The notes beneath the pieces were generated by a model. It did no database searches. It saw only the letters and a list, made by a program, of their open reading frames with translations, and was not told the DNA's origin. A stretch of 64,000 bases of DNA from Costus lasius (lineage: Eukaryota > Streptophyta > Magnoliopsida > Zingiberales > Costaceae): the NCBI GenBank assembly GCA_027563935.2, contig CM050446.2:126930499-126994498 (forward strand). The letters run 5' to 3'. Made by a program: the position numbers and the translations under genes. Shown here piece by piece: positions 48,086 through 58,924 of the stretch (the stretch's first letter is position 1; every line of letters starts with the position of its first letter).

Positions 48086-49550
48086 AGATACACACCGCAA
48101 GTGCATGGTGTTATCAAAGTAATATAAAATATGTTGCTCCCACAGGAACTGGGTCAAGTACCAACTATTCTGATATTTAGAAGCTAAACAATCCAATTTT
48201 TGTGTTTTGGGAATACAGTAATTAAACTCAACTATAAACAAAATAGGAAAAGCAACGATAGAAACATAAAGGGTGTCTAACTGAGAGATATTAGGACTAC
48301 ACAATTCATCACCTTGACTGATATATCTGAACTGGAATTTACTTGATGCATGAGTTTATCATTTTACATAAGGAATCTTTCCTATGATACAGGTTGCCCC
48401 CTTGCGGTCGGTATAACCAGTACTTATTTAAACTGATCTCCTACTCTCGTGGCCTATCGTTTTAAGCAAGTCCATAGCGTTCTGTGAAAGACCATGGTAC
48501 CCTCGAATGAACTCTAACTACCTTCATGTTAGAGGTTCACAAGTTTTACTTAGTAGATCTGTCAACACGATTCTCCTTGCGGTTAGAACCGTGTCAACTA
48601 ACACGCAATACTACTTGATCAAGGCAATATTATGAAATAAGCACAACTAGTAAAATATGCTTAGACAAGACTCAAAACATCAAATAAGTTCAGTTCATAC
48701 AACAGATCAAGTCAAAGGGCTTCATTCGAGCCCCAAATAAAGGTTTAAGCTAGTACAGCCATGAAATTCGATAAAGAAAACTAGAAACAAAGTATAAGGA
48801 GAGGTAGGAGGAGATGATGCAAATGTTTTCTCAAAGTTTAGTGAAGATCTGTCACGAAATCGCCCCAAAATCCTCTCTGAAAGCCCTTGTCGCCGGTCTT
48901 CTCGCCCTAGCATGTTCATACATCGATTGCTCTCCAAATATATCATGCAAAAGAGGGCTTTTATGTCCTATGGATTCACCTCCCTCTTAGCTGTCTAAAA
49001 CATATTTTTTTCCACATTTTTTATGATTTCTTAGAGCTGTTAATCAAGTAAAAAACATAAGGAAGGTCAATAGGTAGTAGCGATCACGGGTGAGCCCTGA
49101 TGTGTTCACTCGGCCGTGAAGTGTACTGTGGAGATCCAGGAAATATGAATCACGGCCAAAGATCTGCGTGTTCATCAGGCCGTGAAGCTTACTGTTTAGT
49201 TCTAACAAAAAGTGCCTTCGGTGGAATCACGACCAAAGATTTTCATCTTGGGTTGGCTGTGAAGCTTGCGAATCACGGGTGAACCTCGAAATCTTGGGCT
49301 GGTCGTGATTTTCAAATAAAGCTCCGATTGATCCCAAATTTACTGTGTAGACTTATCTTTTCATAAGAAATTACTCCATGACTTTAAAATCTCCAAAAAG
49401 CTCCAAAAATAAGTAATTTTACCTGAAATTACAAAAACGCAAGAAAAAGTAAAGATTATGAAGCAAACAAGTAAATAAGCTTATTTGGGACATAAAAAAC
49501 ATCGAAATTAACCTTGTTTTAAGATAAAATAATGTCAAAAATCACTATCA
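48086..49550. mobile_element. inner 1465-bp LTR-like element with perfect TSD
   Basis: AGATACACACCGCAAG ... AATCACTATCA, flanked by perfect ACCTC duplications (48081-48085 and 49551-49555). Same family as 45144-46607 plus 51809-51871. Ends are AGATA/TATCA rather than TG/CA. Non-coding. Contains degenerate 'AATCACGGCC...GTGAAG' repeats. Confidence 0.82.
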
Positions 49551-49739
49551 ACCTCCCAAACAATACTTTATTGTGAAAATTAAAGTTTTCAGAAATTCTT
49601 TATCTGGCCTCGATAGATTATTGGATATTTAAATTTCAATTGGCTCAGATTATCCTCAGCCGTCAAATATTTAATTTTCTCATGTCTGTGAATTTAAATT
49701 CATAGATCTACCTCAATCCAGCATTCGGATAAAAAATCC

Positions 49740-50250
49740 ATTATTATATTCAAAAAGATCAAGTTCGATATAGTAGGGATCGACACCTTAATCATGTCAA
49801 ACATCATCTGATTGACTTAGATATGCTCAAATCAATTTTAGCCGTTGATTTAATATTTAAATCAAACTCATCATGATTGTTCATTTAGGTTCGCATATCT
49901 GCTTTAGTTCAAGTCTCAGATTGAAGATCTGATATCATATTTGGAAAGATCAAGTTCGATTTGATAGGGATCAACCCCTTGATCATGTCAAAAATCAACC
50001 AATTGACCTAGGTATGCTCAGATCGATTTTCGCCATTGATTTAGATTTAGATCTGATTCATCATGACCATTCATTTAAATTCACAGATATGTATCCATCC
50101 GAGTCTCGAATCGAACAACCGATGTCATATTCGGAAAAATCAGATTCGATATAGTGGGGATCGACACTTTGATCATGTCAAACGTCAACCGATTAACCGA
50201 GATATGCTCCAATCTTTCTCAGCCATTCATTTGTTTTATATTCAAATCTG
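49740..50250. repeat. ~190-bp degenerate repeats, three copies
   Basis: AAAGATCAAGTTCGATATAG (49755), AAAGATCAAGTTCGATTTGA (49943) and AAAATCAGATTCGATATAGT (50137) each lead into GGGATCGACACCTT/GATCATGTCAAA. Further ACCGTTGGATTT-type motifs continue to ~50680. Confidence 0.75.
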
Positions 50251-51246
50251 AACTGTCGACTGGATTTGAATCTGAACCATCGATGTGAAATGGACGAATC
50301 TCAACCGTTGGATTTAATTTATTTGATCAAATTGATCTTGACTGTCTGATTTCAATTTAAGTAATTTGGACCATAGATTTCTATTCAGATCTCGACCACT
50401 GATTTGATTTGAATGAATCTCGACTGGTGGATTTTAAATTTTAAATCGGATTGATCTGAACCGTGCGATTTTGCGTGAAGTGATCTGGGCAATCAGATTT
50501 TATGCTGATATAGACCGTTTATTTCAAGTGAACGAATCTCAACCATTGGATTCAATTTATTTGATCAAAGCGATCTTGGCCATCAGATTTGAATTGAATG
50601 AATTAGGATCGTCGAATTGATTTGGATCTGGACCATTGGATTAATTGGGCTAATCTGGGCCGTTGATTTAAAATTTTGTCTCTCTCGACGACGGCGGTGG
50701 TGGATGAAACTAGGGTTCATCGCCGCCGGCTGCTCACTGCTCCTCTGACCAATCGGCTTTGCGAGTACCTTCTCTAGGTCAAGAAGGACCTATGGCTGGA
50801 GTTTTGAGCCATATGGTGGAGAATCGGCAGCGAATCGAAGCTTCGTTCAAAATAGGGGTCGCCTACGGTGTTTCACTCGATTCTGGCGATCTGGTGATCG
50901 GATGGATGGATCCTCTCAGCTGTAGATTCTCGGGCATGAGGAGATCATACAGTTATAATTTGAGCACAATCCAACGGTCGGATGTGAAGTTCTTGTGGTA
51001 GGGGCATCGGTAGATGAATAGGGCTTCCGCATTGACGACTTCGTACACAGGCATTTGTCTTTGGCGCTTCAATTGACGATCACAAAAATTTTTTTCTTGT
51101 CCAAAAAACACATGCTATCTGGCACGGCTCTTAGAATCAAAATGATGATAGCATCGATGAGTAACGTCCTCAAAGGCAGTATACCAGATGTGTAGCCAAT
51201 GAAGGCGGCTGTATTTCTTCAATGATAAGTATGTAATCATAGATAT

Positions 51247-51525
51247 TTATTTCGGAGTTATCTCTCTATCATGGTGTGTTTATTTTGGAGTTGTCTCTCC
51301 ATCATGGTATGTTTATTTCGGAGTCATCTCTCCATCAAAATAGATGTTTATTTCGGAGTTGTCTCGCCATCATGGTGTTTTTATTTTGGAGTTGTCTCTC
51401 CATTAAAATAGATGCTTATTTTGGAGTTGTCTCTCTATCAAAATAAATATTTATTTCGGAGTTGTCTCTCCATCAAGGTGTTTATTTAGGAGTTGTCTCT
51501 CGATCAAGGAATGTTTATTTCATCC
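51247..51525. repeat. ~35-bp minisatellite, about 8 copies
   Basis: Repeats of TTTATTTCGGAGTTGTCTCT followed by CCATCATGGTGTG or CCATCAAAATAGATG. Confidence 0.88.
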
Positions 51526-52082
51526 ATCTAGCCCCTCTTTTATTGGAGATAGGTGGAGAAAATTTATTATTATTTTTATTTAATTTTGTATTTTATTACT
51601 TTTTATTTACTATTTTTATATTTTATTATTTTTTATATGTGTTTACTTATTCCCCTTTCTTAACCGTAGACTTGATTTTTTTATTATTATTTGTTATTTT
51701 TATTTTTTGCTATTTTGATTTTGCTTATTCTCTCCCATTTTTTTAAATCCCCCTTTCTTTAAGTTTTTTTACTTTTTTATTTTTTTAATGAAAGTAATTG
51801 GTCCAACAAGGGCATAAATATATCAGAATTGGCCTTGTTTTGAGATGAAATAATACCAAAATTTACTATCAAAATGCAAGGCATCCCTCCTCTACCCTAC
51901 CCCTCATATTGAAGACTTGTGTTTTACTTGAACCCACCTCGAAACTTGATCAATTCGGGATTTCCCCATCAACAACAGGTCGGGTTGAGGCGGTTAGGGT
52001 TTTCTTGCTAACCTGAGTGGGCATTAAAGTTTCATTAAAAAAAAGTTAGCCGACCACCCAAGAAAAAACAAGTAAGCGGCAT

Positions 52083-52360
52083 CTCCTCCTGCTCCAGATC
52101 TCCCCCCATCCCTATGTGGACGTCACCCTCCTCTCCTCCACTGACACCACCACCGCCACTTTTCGTGACTCCAACTGCAACTTATCCTCCTCCGCCTTCT
52201 CTACTGACAACCTTGCCATTGCAGACGGCAACTCCATCTACCCTAACATCATCATCGAGGAGGACCTCTGTTGTGTCTCTGCATCCGAGCACCACTCCTC
52301 CGAATCCAAGTACTCTTCTCCATTGCCACCAGACTCTCATATATTCCGGGAACCTCACAA
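52083..52360 (+). pseudogene. unit F MAKR-like fragment (5' half deleted)
   Basis: The start and PADELF region are missing (AAGCGG joins to CATCTCCTCCTGCTCC). The remaining frame is open: DSNCNLSSSAFSTDNLAIAD then YPNIIIEEDLCCVSASEH. It lacks the E/G/H/I/J frameshift. Confidence 0.5.
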
Positions 52361-52364
52361 ACTC

Positions 52365-52620
52365 TTGGAGATCGATGAAGCCATCGTCTTCACTAACAAT
52401 CTCAACAATCATGTCACAGATCTCATCGAGAGATGGATATGAATTGAGGTCGCTAAGCACAACACGAAGCTCGGAGGCGGAGATCCAACTGTTGTCGTCA
52501 ATGTAGAGATGGCAAAGATCTTCTCGAGTTCATCCATCATGTACAAGTTGAGGGAAGTTGAGCGCGAGGGTGACGGGAATGACGACTTGGATTAGACATT
52601 GATAGTGCATAGATTGAGAG
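52365..52620 (-). pseudogene. unit F antisense CML (EF-hand) fragment - clearest copy
   Basis: On - the reading begins (M)DELEKVF, shifts frame, then gives a degenerate EF-hand loop and a well-kept helix-loop: LSDLNSYPSLDEICDMIVEI, then SEDDGFIDLQEFVRF. This matches the second half of an EF-hand pair in plant calmodulin-like proteins (D-G-x-I-x-x-x-E-F). Loop position 1 is not Asp, so binding would be poor even if expressed. Confidence 0.6.
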
Positions 52621-52869
52621 AAGGGGAGTGAGAACGCATGAGCCCTTTAGATTTTTTTTAGTTTTATGGGGATTTGAGTTTAGCGAAAAAGATCATATGG
52701 GCCCTTACTGAAATCACTTCTGCGGCGTCCTTGCTTAAGAAAACACGCCCACCCACCCATAATGGATCTTTACTTTGCCATGTCCTAACTTATTTTTAAC
52801 AAAAAAAAATTATTTAACTTAAACGAGTTAGCCACCCATCCATAGCTAGCTTTTTTTTTTTCCAATTAA

Positions 52870-52942
52870 GCCCATTTAGCTCAGTTGGTAGAGCACAAGG
52901 CTTTTAACCTTGTAGTCACGAGTTCAAGCCCCATGATGGGAA
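52870..52942 (+). pseudogene. tRNA-Lys(UUU), degraded, unit F
   Basis: Anticodon arm intact (UUU). T stem ACGAG/CCCAT has two mismatches and the acceptor ends GATGGGA. Confidence 0.6.
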
Positions 52943-53120
52943 TTGTAAATTCATAAAATGAGCTAACCATCCATTGGTGTAGAAAAATTAACCATCTTAT
53001 TAGGGAATTTAATCCATACTTTGTTTTGTCCAATCTTATTTTTTTTATAAAAAAAATTTATTTAACTAAAATAATTTCCATCCATGATGCAGAAACCAGA
53101 CACAATTTTTTTTTAAGTAA

Positions 53121-53193
53121 GCTCGTCTAGCTCAATTGGTATAGCACAAGGCACTTACCTTGTGGTCGTGGGTACCAGCCCCATGGTGGGTGG
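53121..53193 (+). pseudogene. tRNA-Lys(CUU) pseudogene, unit F
   Basis: Invariant U33 is A (loop CACTTAC). The T loop GTACCAGC and D arm (ATAGC) are also altered. Confidence 0.72.
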
Positions 53194-53221
53194 AGAAATT
53201 TTAAAAAAATAAAATAATAAT

Positions 53222-53335
<114 letters not shown>

Positions 53336-53663
53336 TAAATTTTTTTGCTTCGGGTTTTCATGGTGGGTTATAAAAAATATCCACACCCCAACTCATCAAT
53401 TCCAGATTTTCTCCATCAACAATAGGTCAGGTTGAGGCGGTTATTGTTTGCCTGCTAACCTGAGTGGGCGTTAAAATTTAATAAAAAAAGTTAGACGCCA
53501 ACCCAAGAAAAAACTTTTAAGCGGGGACCCAGGGTGAGTAATTTTTGTAGGGTCCCCCTATGATTTTGTTTAGTGATCTCAAAACAGAAAAACCCATATC
53601 TCGCTCCTTTTTCACACTCCCTACCATCGCTCTAGCATGATCAAAACCCAATCGTATCGGCCC

Positions 53664-54090
53664 ATGGAGAGTACAAGAGAAGTGAATGGTCCACGACGGA
53701 GTGCGGCCATAATCCCATCCCCGTCCTTTGATTTTGATTTCATCATCTCCCACTCTTCTAGCTCTAAGTGATCCCGCCACCCCCTTGCGGACGAGTTCTT
53801 CTGCAAGGGGCAACTCCTCCTACTCTGCATCCCCCCCTGTATCTTCGTGGACGTCACCCTCATCCTCTCCTCCACCGACACCACCGCCGCCACATTTTGT
53901 GACTCCAACTGCAGCTTATCCCCCTCCGCCTTCTCTATCGGCGACATCACCGGTTCAGACGCAACTCCTTATACCCTAACATCTCACCATGGAGTACCTC
54001 TGTTGTGTCTTTGCATCCGAGTACCCTTCCTCCGGATCCAAGTACCCCTCCTTTGTCGCCACCCAATTCTCATCAATTGCGGGAACTGCA
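53664..54090 (+). pseudogene. unit G MAKR-like fragment
   Basis: ATG retained. Shares the stop/frameshift near AGCTCTAAGTGATCC with E, H, I and J, then ADEFFCKGQLLLLCIPPCIF-type reading. Confidence 0.48.
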
Positions 54091-54097
54091 CAAACTC

Positions 54098-54342
54098 GTG
54101 GAGCTTGACGAACCCATCGTCTTCAATAATAATCTTGGCAATCATCTCACATATCTCGTTAGGAGAAGCATTTGAATTGAGGTCGCTAAGAAGCTCGGAG
54201 GCGGAGATCCTACTGTTGTCGTCGATGTAGACATGGCAAAGACTTTCTCGAGCTCATCCATCAAGTGCAAGCTGAGAGAAGTTGAGTGCGAGGGTGACGG
54301 GAAGGACGACTTGGATTCGACATTGAGAGTGTACAGATTGAG

Positions 54343-54345
<3 letters not shown>
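54098..54345 (-). pseudogene. unit G antisense CML-like fragment
   Basis: EF-hand remnant on -, with a deletion of GGACAACACC-type bases near 54190. Confidence 0.4.

Positions 54346-54371
<26 letters not shown>
54346..54371 (+). repeat. poly-G tract, 26 bp
   Basis: Expansion of the short GAGAGGGGG run found at the same point of every unit. Confidence 0.95.
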
Positions 54372-54374
<3 letters not shown>

Positions 54375-54615
54375 GAGAGTGGGTGAGAGACCTTTAGATT
54401 TTTACGTGTTCTTTTGGGGCTTCTAGAGTTGATAAAAAGATCAAAGATCATATGGGTCCCTAATGAAATCACTTCAGCGGTGCCCCGCTTAAAAAAACAC
54501 GCCCAGCCACCCTAATAGATCTTTACTTCGCCATGTTCTAACTTATTTTTAACAAAAAAATTTATTATACTAAAATGTGTTAGCCACCTATCCATAGCAA
54601 TATTTTTTTAATTAT

Positions 54616-54691
54616 GCCAATCTAGCTCAATTGGTAGAGCACAAGGCTTTTTACCTTGTGGTCGTGGGTTCGAGCCCCATGGTGGTGGGCG
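54616..54691 (+). pseudogene. tRNA-Lys(UUU) pseudogene, unit G
   Basis: 76 nt because GGT is inserted in the 3' acceptor strand. A37 is T (loop CTTTTTA). Confidence 0.65.
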
Positions 54692-54792
54692 TTGAAAATT
54701 CATAAAATGAGTAAAAACCATCCATTATTTTAGAGAAAATAATTTTCCACCCATTCATCATGGGGAAACCAGATATATTATTTTTTAATTAA

Positions 54793-54865
54793 GCTCATCT
54801 AGCTCAGTTGGTACAGCGCAAAGCTCTTAACCTTAGGGTCGCAGGTTTGAGCCCCATCGTGCGTG
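54793..54865 (+). pseudogene. tRNA-Lys(CUU) pseudogene, unit G
   Basis: Anticodon CUU. Two mismatches in the anticodon stem (CAAAG/CCTTA) and a broken acceptor (GCTCATC/CGTGCGT). Confidence 0.68.
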
Positions 54866-55132
54866 TTGAAATTTAATAAAATAAAATAATAATTGATTTT
54901 ACTGAAGAAATTAGATATATAAGTAGAGAATTTAGGATAATTTATTCTCTTATACATATAGAACCCGCACCCCCAGGTAAAAACTTGTAAGCGAGAACTT
55001 CGGGTGAGTGATTTTTCCAGGGTCCCCCTATGATTTTGCTTAGTGATCTCAAAGCAAGAAAACCCATATCTCGCTGCTTTTCGCACTCCCTACCATCGCT
55101 CTCACACGATCAAAACCCACCCGCATCGGCCC

Positions 55133-55570
55133 ATGGAGAGTACAAGCGAAGTGGATGGTCCACGGCGGAGTGCCGCCATAATACCATCCATGTCCTCTGA
55201 TTTTGATTTCACCATCTCCCTCTCTCCTGCCTACAAGTGACCCCCCCCTCCCCCACCCATTTGCTGATGACTTCTTCTGCAAGGGGCAAGCCCTCCAGCT
55301 CCACAACTCCCCTCGTATCTTCGTGGATGCCACCCTCATCCTCTCCTCCACCAACATCACCATCGCCATATTTCGTGACTCGAACTGTAGCTCATCCTCC
55401 TCTGTCTTCTCTGCCGGTGCCCACATCGTTTCAGATGCAACTCCTTATACCCTAACATCTCACCATGGAGGACCGCTGTCATGTCTTTGCATCTGAGTAC
55501 CCTTCCTTTGGATCTAAGTACCCCTCCTCTGTCGCCGCCAAATTCTCATCTATTGCAGGAATCACACAAA
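55133..55570 (+). pseudogene. unit H MAKR-like fragment
   Basis: MESTSEVDGPRRSAAIIPSM..SDFDFTISLSPAYK then stop; the other frame continues ADDFFCKG. An extra C-run (CCCCCCCTCCCCC) sits at the frameshift. Confidence 0.5.
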
Positions 55571-55571
55571 C

Positions 55572-55608
55572 TCCTAGAGATTGTGGAAGCCATCGTCGTT
55601 AGTAACAA
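55572..55608 (-). pseudogene. unit H antisense CML-like fragment, left part
   Basis: Interrupted after 37 bp by the LTR element; it resumes at 59844. Confidence 0.4.
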
Positions 55609-56819
55609 TGATGTAGGATGGAAATCCTAGCCCTAGAATCACCTTAGGTATGTAGCTCTTTAATGTAATAGGGAAAGCAGAATTTAAGAATAAAAGTTGT
55701 TCACGCATGCAGGTTCTAAGGGAACTAGGATGAGTGGAAGGCACCTGAGGCCCCCTTATGGGAAGGGGGCCGAATCCCCTTCCTAATCCTAGCAGCAAGG
55801 TTTGTTCTGTTGTCGCTCCAATCTAGTTTTCCTTAGGCTGAGGCTTCAAGAGTTTCTCAGTCTTCACTCCACCAAAGAAGACTCTTCACGTCAATTCCCA
55901 AACTCACAGAACTTCGAGAGAGCTCGCTTGAAGGTGGAAGAAGAGAATGAAGACTTAGAAGAGAAGAGAAGAGATTAGAAGAGAAGGATAACTAGAGGGG
56001 CCATCCGGCACACCCTCAAGGTTGCAAGAATGAGGGGCCAATGGCTCACCCTCGAACAAGCAAGAACTAAGGGGCCAGAGGCTCACCCTCAACACAAACA
56101 CACGACAACAATTTCAGTTTCAAGATTTTCATTCCAAGTGCAAAAGTGTACAAGTGCAAGGCTTTAAACCTAATCCTCCAACGGTTACATTTTTGGGTGA
56201 TCTTTGGCATCCTTGGGTTGAGCTGAACGTTGGCATGAGTGGAAGTTAGCTAGCGGTGGCGTGATGAGTTCTCCTGCACGTGCTGGTAAGAAGTTTGTAT
56301 CCGTTGGCTGCTGGGATTTGTTGAAAAGTGTTGCTGACATGTCTCTCCATCTTTGGCTGATTAAGTGGCTGGTTCCTTTCTTGACTGGATTGCGTGATGA
56401 CTTTGAATGCTGACCTTGAGCTGGATTTGTCTTTGACGTTGACTATGCTTTGAAGTTGACCTCAGTTTGGGGTTGAACTTGAGGTAGATGCTGGGCTGAT
56501 TTAGATGTTGAGTTGACTTTGACCAATTTTGACTAATCCATGCCAAGACCATATTGACGTTGAAGGGGCTAGGTGCTTGCATGTGCAATACAGGTGCATA
56601 AGATCTAGGCTAAAACAACCTATTACAATCACTAAAAATAAAAACAAAGACTTCAAAATAAACCCTAGGCTAAATCCTAACTACAACATAACATCAAATG
56701 CTGAATTTTAAATAAAGTTTGCAACATGCTGCAATTAAACCAGCGCCAAAATATCAAAATGCAACAATTTTCCAAAATGACTTCAAGCACAATTAAGTCC
56801 TTGAAGATGCCCTGCATCA
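55609..56819 (-). repeat. left LTR of the unit H element
   Basis: Complete, 1211 bp, with TGATG/CATCA inverted ends. From ACTCACAGAACTTCGAGAGA (55902) to the end it matches the right LTR with few differences. Confidence 0.8.
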
Positions 56820-56820
56820 A

Positions 56821-58470
56821 CTATCTCCGGGGGTGAAGAATTGAATTAATGTTGAAGCTCCATTGTGGTTCAGGTGGCCATCCCAACGTATGCAGATTGT
56901 CATTAGCTGTAGCATCTTCACTCCTGAAAATAAAATACAAGTATGTGAGAGTAATTGCTACCTTATGAATGTGGGGATTCAGTATTTTGAAAACATGATA
57001 AGAGAATGTTAATCCATATGTAAAAGCTGCAAAAGAAAGGGTCCCAAGGGACATGATATCTTTAGATGGGTACTCTGTTAGGAATTTAGATGCGCCAATT
57101 AATTTCCTTGAGTTCATCCCATAATGGTTGTTGATGAAAGTAGATACAAAGATGACATCAATATCACATTGCAAGCATAAATCTGGTTTAGCTAGGTATG
57201 CTGGTGGAATAATTAACTCATTAAGATATATGTTCTCACAAAATAATGGCATTTTCGGTGCATGGGATGAGTCAACTAGAATGGTGTCATGGTGTTGTTC
57301 TAAGGGTGACATTGGTTTAGATTTAGATCCGGGTTCCAAGAATGATGTTGGTTTAGGTTCAGATTTTGGTTCTAAGCTTGCTGGTAGCATTTCCTCAAGT
57401 TTAGGCATGGGTTGGGATAGTTCTAAGGGTGTTGTAAGTTCAGGTTCAGAATTTAATTCCAAGATTAATGTTTGTGCAGGTTCAAGGTTTGGGTCCAAGA
57501 GTGTTGACAACATAGTAGGTTCGAGAGGTAGTTTAAATTCAGCTAGCCCTAATTCGTCCGCTACCACTTCCTCAAGAGTTTTAATTGGGTCAAGTTTAGG
57601 AAGGGGCTGAGGATTTTCTAAAAATGGAGAGTTTGGGTGCTCGGGTCCAGGCCCTAAAAGAGAAGGCAATAAAGATGATCTTAATGGATACCGGTGATAG
57701 GTCATATGTCCTGGAGGAATCACACTAATGCTCAGGTTACTAGTCTTATTTTGGTGGGAAACTTTGATATGGCCAATGACAAGAACTTCCACTTCAAACT
57801 CAGGGGTAGAAGGTTCTAGAGGTTGTGTCCCACTAGTTTCCTCATGACCGGGCTCCATCTTATACTTAGGACTGGGCTGGGGAGGCTCAAAAAATGGTGT
57901 TTGTTCACTTTCCAATTCATGTCCAAGTCTAGGTTCAGATTTGTCTTCTACTATTGATGGCAGCATAGTAGGTTCTAGAGGAGCCTGATGAAAATTATTG
58001 CTAATATTTGATACTATCTCAGTTTGATCATGGTGGCTCTCTATCTCTTGTTCAAGGATTTGGGAAGTCATGGTCAAGGCTTGCTCATGAGAGTCTTGAG
58101 GCGGAAGGTAGGTATTATCTTTAAGTGATGGTTCATTGGCTTGGGCTTTAGGACTTAGTTCCTCAAGTTCAGCGGTTTCATCAAGATATAGTTTAGGTTC
58201 CAACGTAGGCTCTAAGGTCTGCTCAAGGCCTAAAGGGATTGACCTCTCATCTTTTTTGTGAAAGGACTGCTCCATAAGTCTATTAACCACTTGTATGACT
58301 TGTTCAAACTTTTTATCCACCCTATCAAAAGTGTTAGAGATCTCAGCTCGTGTTGGGCTGTCATACGTGGGGTAAATTATGTGTTCTAAACCTTTATACA
58401 TAAAGCTGTAGCACCAAGGTTTGCTAAAGTAATATCCGTGAAAGTCATCCAGTCTTTGATCCCTTAGCAA
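56821..58470 (-). CDS. 549-codon ORF in the LTR element, Pro/Glu/Leu-rich, function unknown
   Basis: Uninterrupted ORF from ATG 58470 to TAG 56821, one base from the left LTR. N-terminal ~80 residues look structured (DDFHGYYFSKPWCYSFMYKG, then a predicted helix with FDRVDKKFEQVIQVVNRLME). Residues ~85-390 are low-complexity with repeated LEP..P.LEP-type motifs, acidic and Pro-rich, so probably disordered. The C-terminal ~150 residues are again ordered-looking, with hydrophobic stretches (SFAAFTYGLTFSYHVF; AITLTYLYFIF). No gag zinc knuckle, protease, RT or integrase motif seen. I do not recognise the family. It is most likely an element-borne ORF; an open frame this long in otherwise decayed surroundings suggests a fairly young insertion. 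Confidence 0.6.
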   Translation of the reverse strand: MLRDQRLDDFHGYYFSKPWCYSFMYKGLEHIIYPTYDSPTRAEISNTFDRVDKKFEQVIQVVNRLMEQSFHKKDERSIPLGLEQTLEPTLEPKLYLDETAELEELSPKAQANEPSLKDNTYLPPQDSHEQALTMTSQILEQEIESHHDQTEIVSNISNNFHQAPLEPTMLPSIVEDKSEPRLGHELESEQTPFFEPPQPSPKYKMEPGHEETSGTQPLEPSTPEFEVEVLVIGHIKVSHQNKTSNLSISVIPPGHMTYHRYPLRSSLLPSLLGPGPEHPNSPFLENPQPLPKLDPIKTLEEVVADELGLAEFKLPLEPTMLSTLLDPNLEPAQTLILELNSEPELTTPLELSQPMPKLEEMLPASLEPKSEPKPTSFLEPGSKSKPMSPLEQHHDTILVDSSHAPKMPLFCENIYLNELIIPPAYLAKPDLCLQCDIDVIFVSTFINNHYGMNSRKLIGASKFLTEYPSKDIMSLGTLSFAAFTYGLTFSYHVFKILNPHIHKVAITLTYLYFIFRSEDATANDNLHTLGWPPEPQWSFNINSILHPRR

Positions 58471-58924
58471 TGAAGCTTAACAACTTGTAATGGATTTACA
58501 AGTATCAAACCCAGCAGTAAACAACAAGAGCAAACGCCAAATTGATGTAAGCAACAAAATGCAGAAACAGTCGACCAAGGAATTCAGACTGGTAAGTAAC
58601 AGTATTACCAGCTGAAGTTAGAAAAAACAGGCGCAGCTTGCAACTTATAGCAAGATGGTAGTGTTGGCCTACCCAAGGTTGAGGTAGACTCACACTGAAA
58701 TTACTTCTTGAACTTAGATTTCCCTATCAGGTTAGGGTTTTGAGTTCTGAGGAGCGAATACCAGTATTCAGAAAGAATGTTCAGCAAACCCGGTCAACCA
58801 CAGTAATCAGGAATTCTGTCAAACAGCTTCAGTGCAGGTAATAGTGTTCAGAGATTTGTGAGCAAAAATCAGCAACAGAGTTTGCACAACTTTAGGAATA
58901 AAACATCCTGACCCTTATTACATA
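58471..58924. other. internal region between the ORF and the right LTR
   Basis: Non-coding, 454 bp. It should contain the primer-binding region if the element is on -, but no clear tRNA complement was identified and the LTR edge is lost. Confidence 0.45.

Larger units (their letters stand above)
46608..51808. mobile_element. nested LTR-type element rich in tandem repeats
   Basis: Starts TGTGGGGTCATG and ends GGTCCAACA. Flanks are GGGGC (46603-46607) and AGGGC (51809-51813), a 5-bp duplication with one mismatch. The outer element continues across it. No gag or pol. It contains a 73-bp minisatellite, ~190-bp and ~35-bp repeats and an inner insertion. Possibly a very long solo LTR. Confidence 0.7.
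45144..51871. mobile_element. outer LTR-like insertion in the unit F spacer, split by a nested element
   Basis: 45144-46607 plus 51809-51871 align with the intact family copy at 48086-49550: AGATAC(G/A)CACCGCAAG start, TTTACTATCA end, and ATAAGCTTA(C/T)TTGGG next to the nested insertion. The unit F spacer is interrupted between CCACACCCCT and ACCCTACCCCTCAT. The target-site duplication is not conserved on the right, so that junction may be rearranged. Confidence 0.75.

Noticed and set aside
50759..51001. 80-codon ORF (MRVPSLGQEGPMAG...)
   Set aside because: Lies in a repeat-rich non-coding element; short, no homology recognised and no supporting signals.
57128..57610. 160-codon plus-strand ORF
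   Set aside because: Gly/Ser-rich antisense shadow of the LEP repeats of the 549-codon minus-strand ORF.
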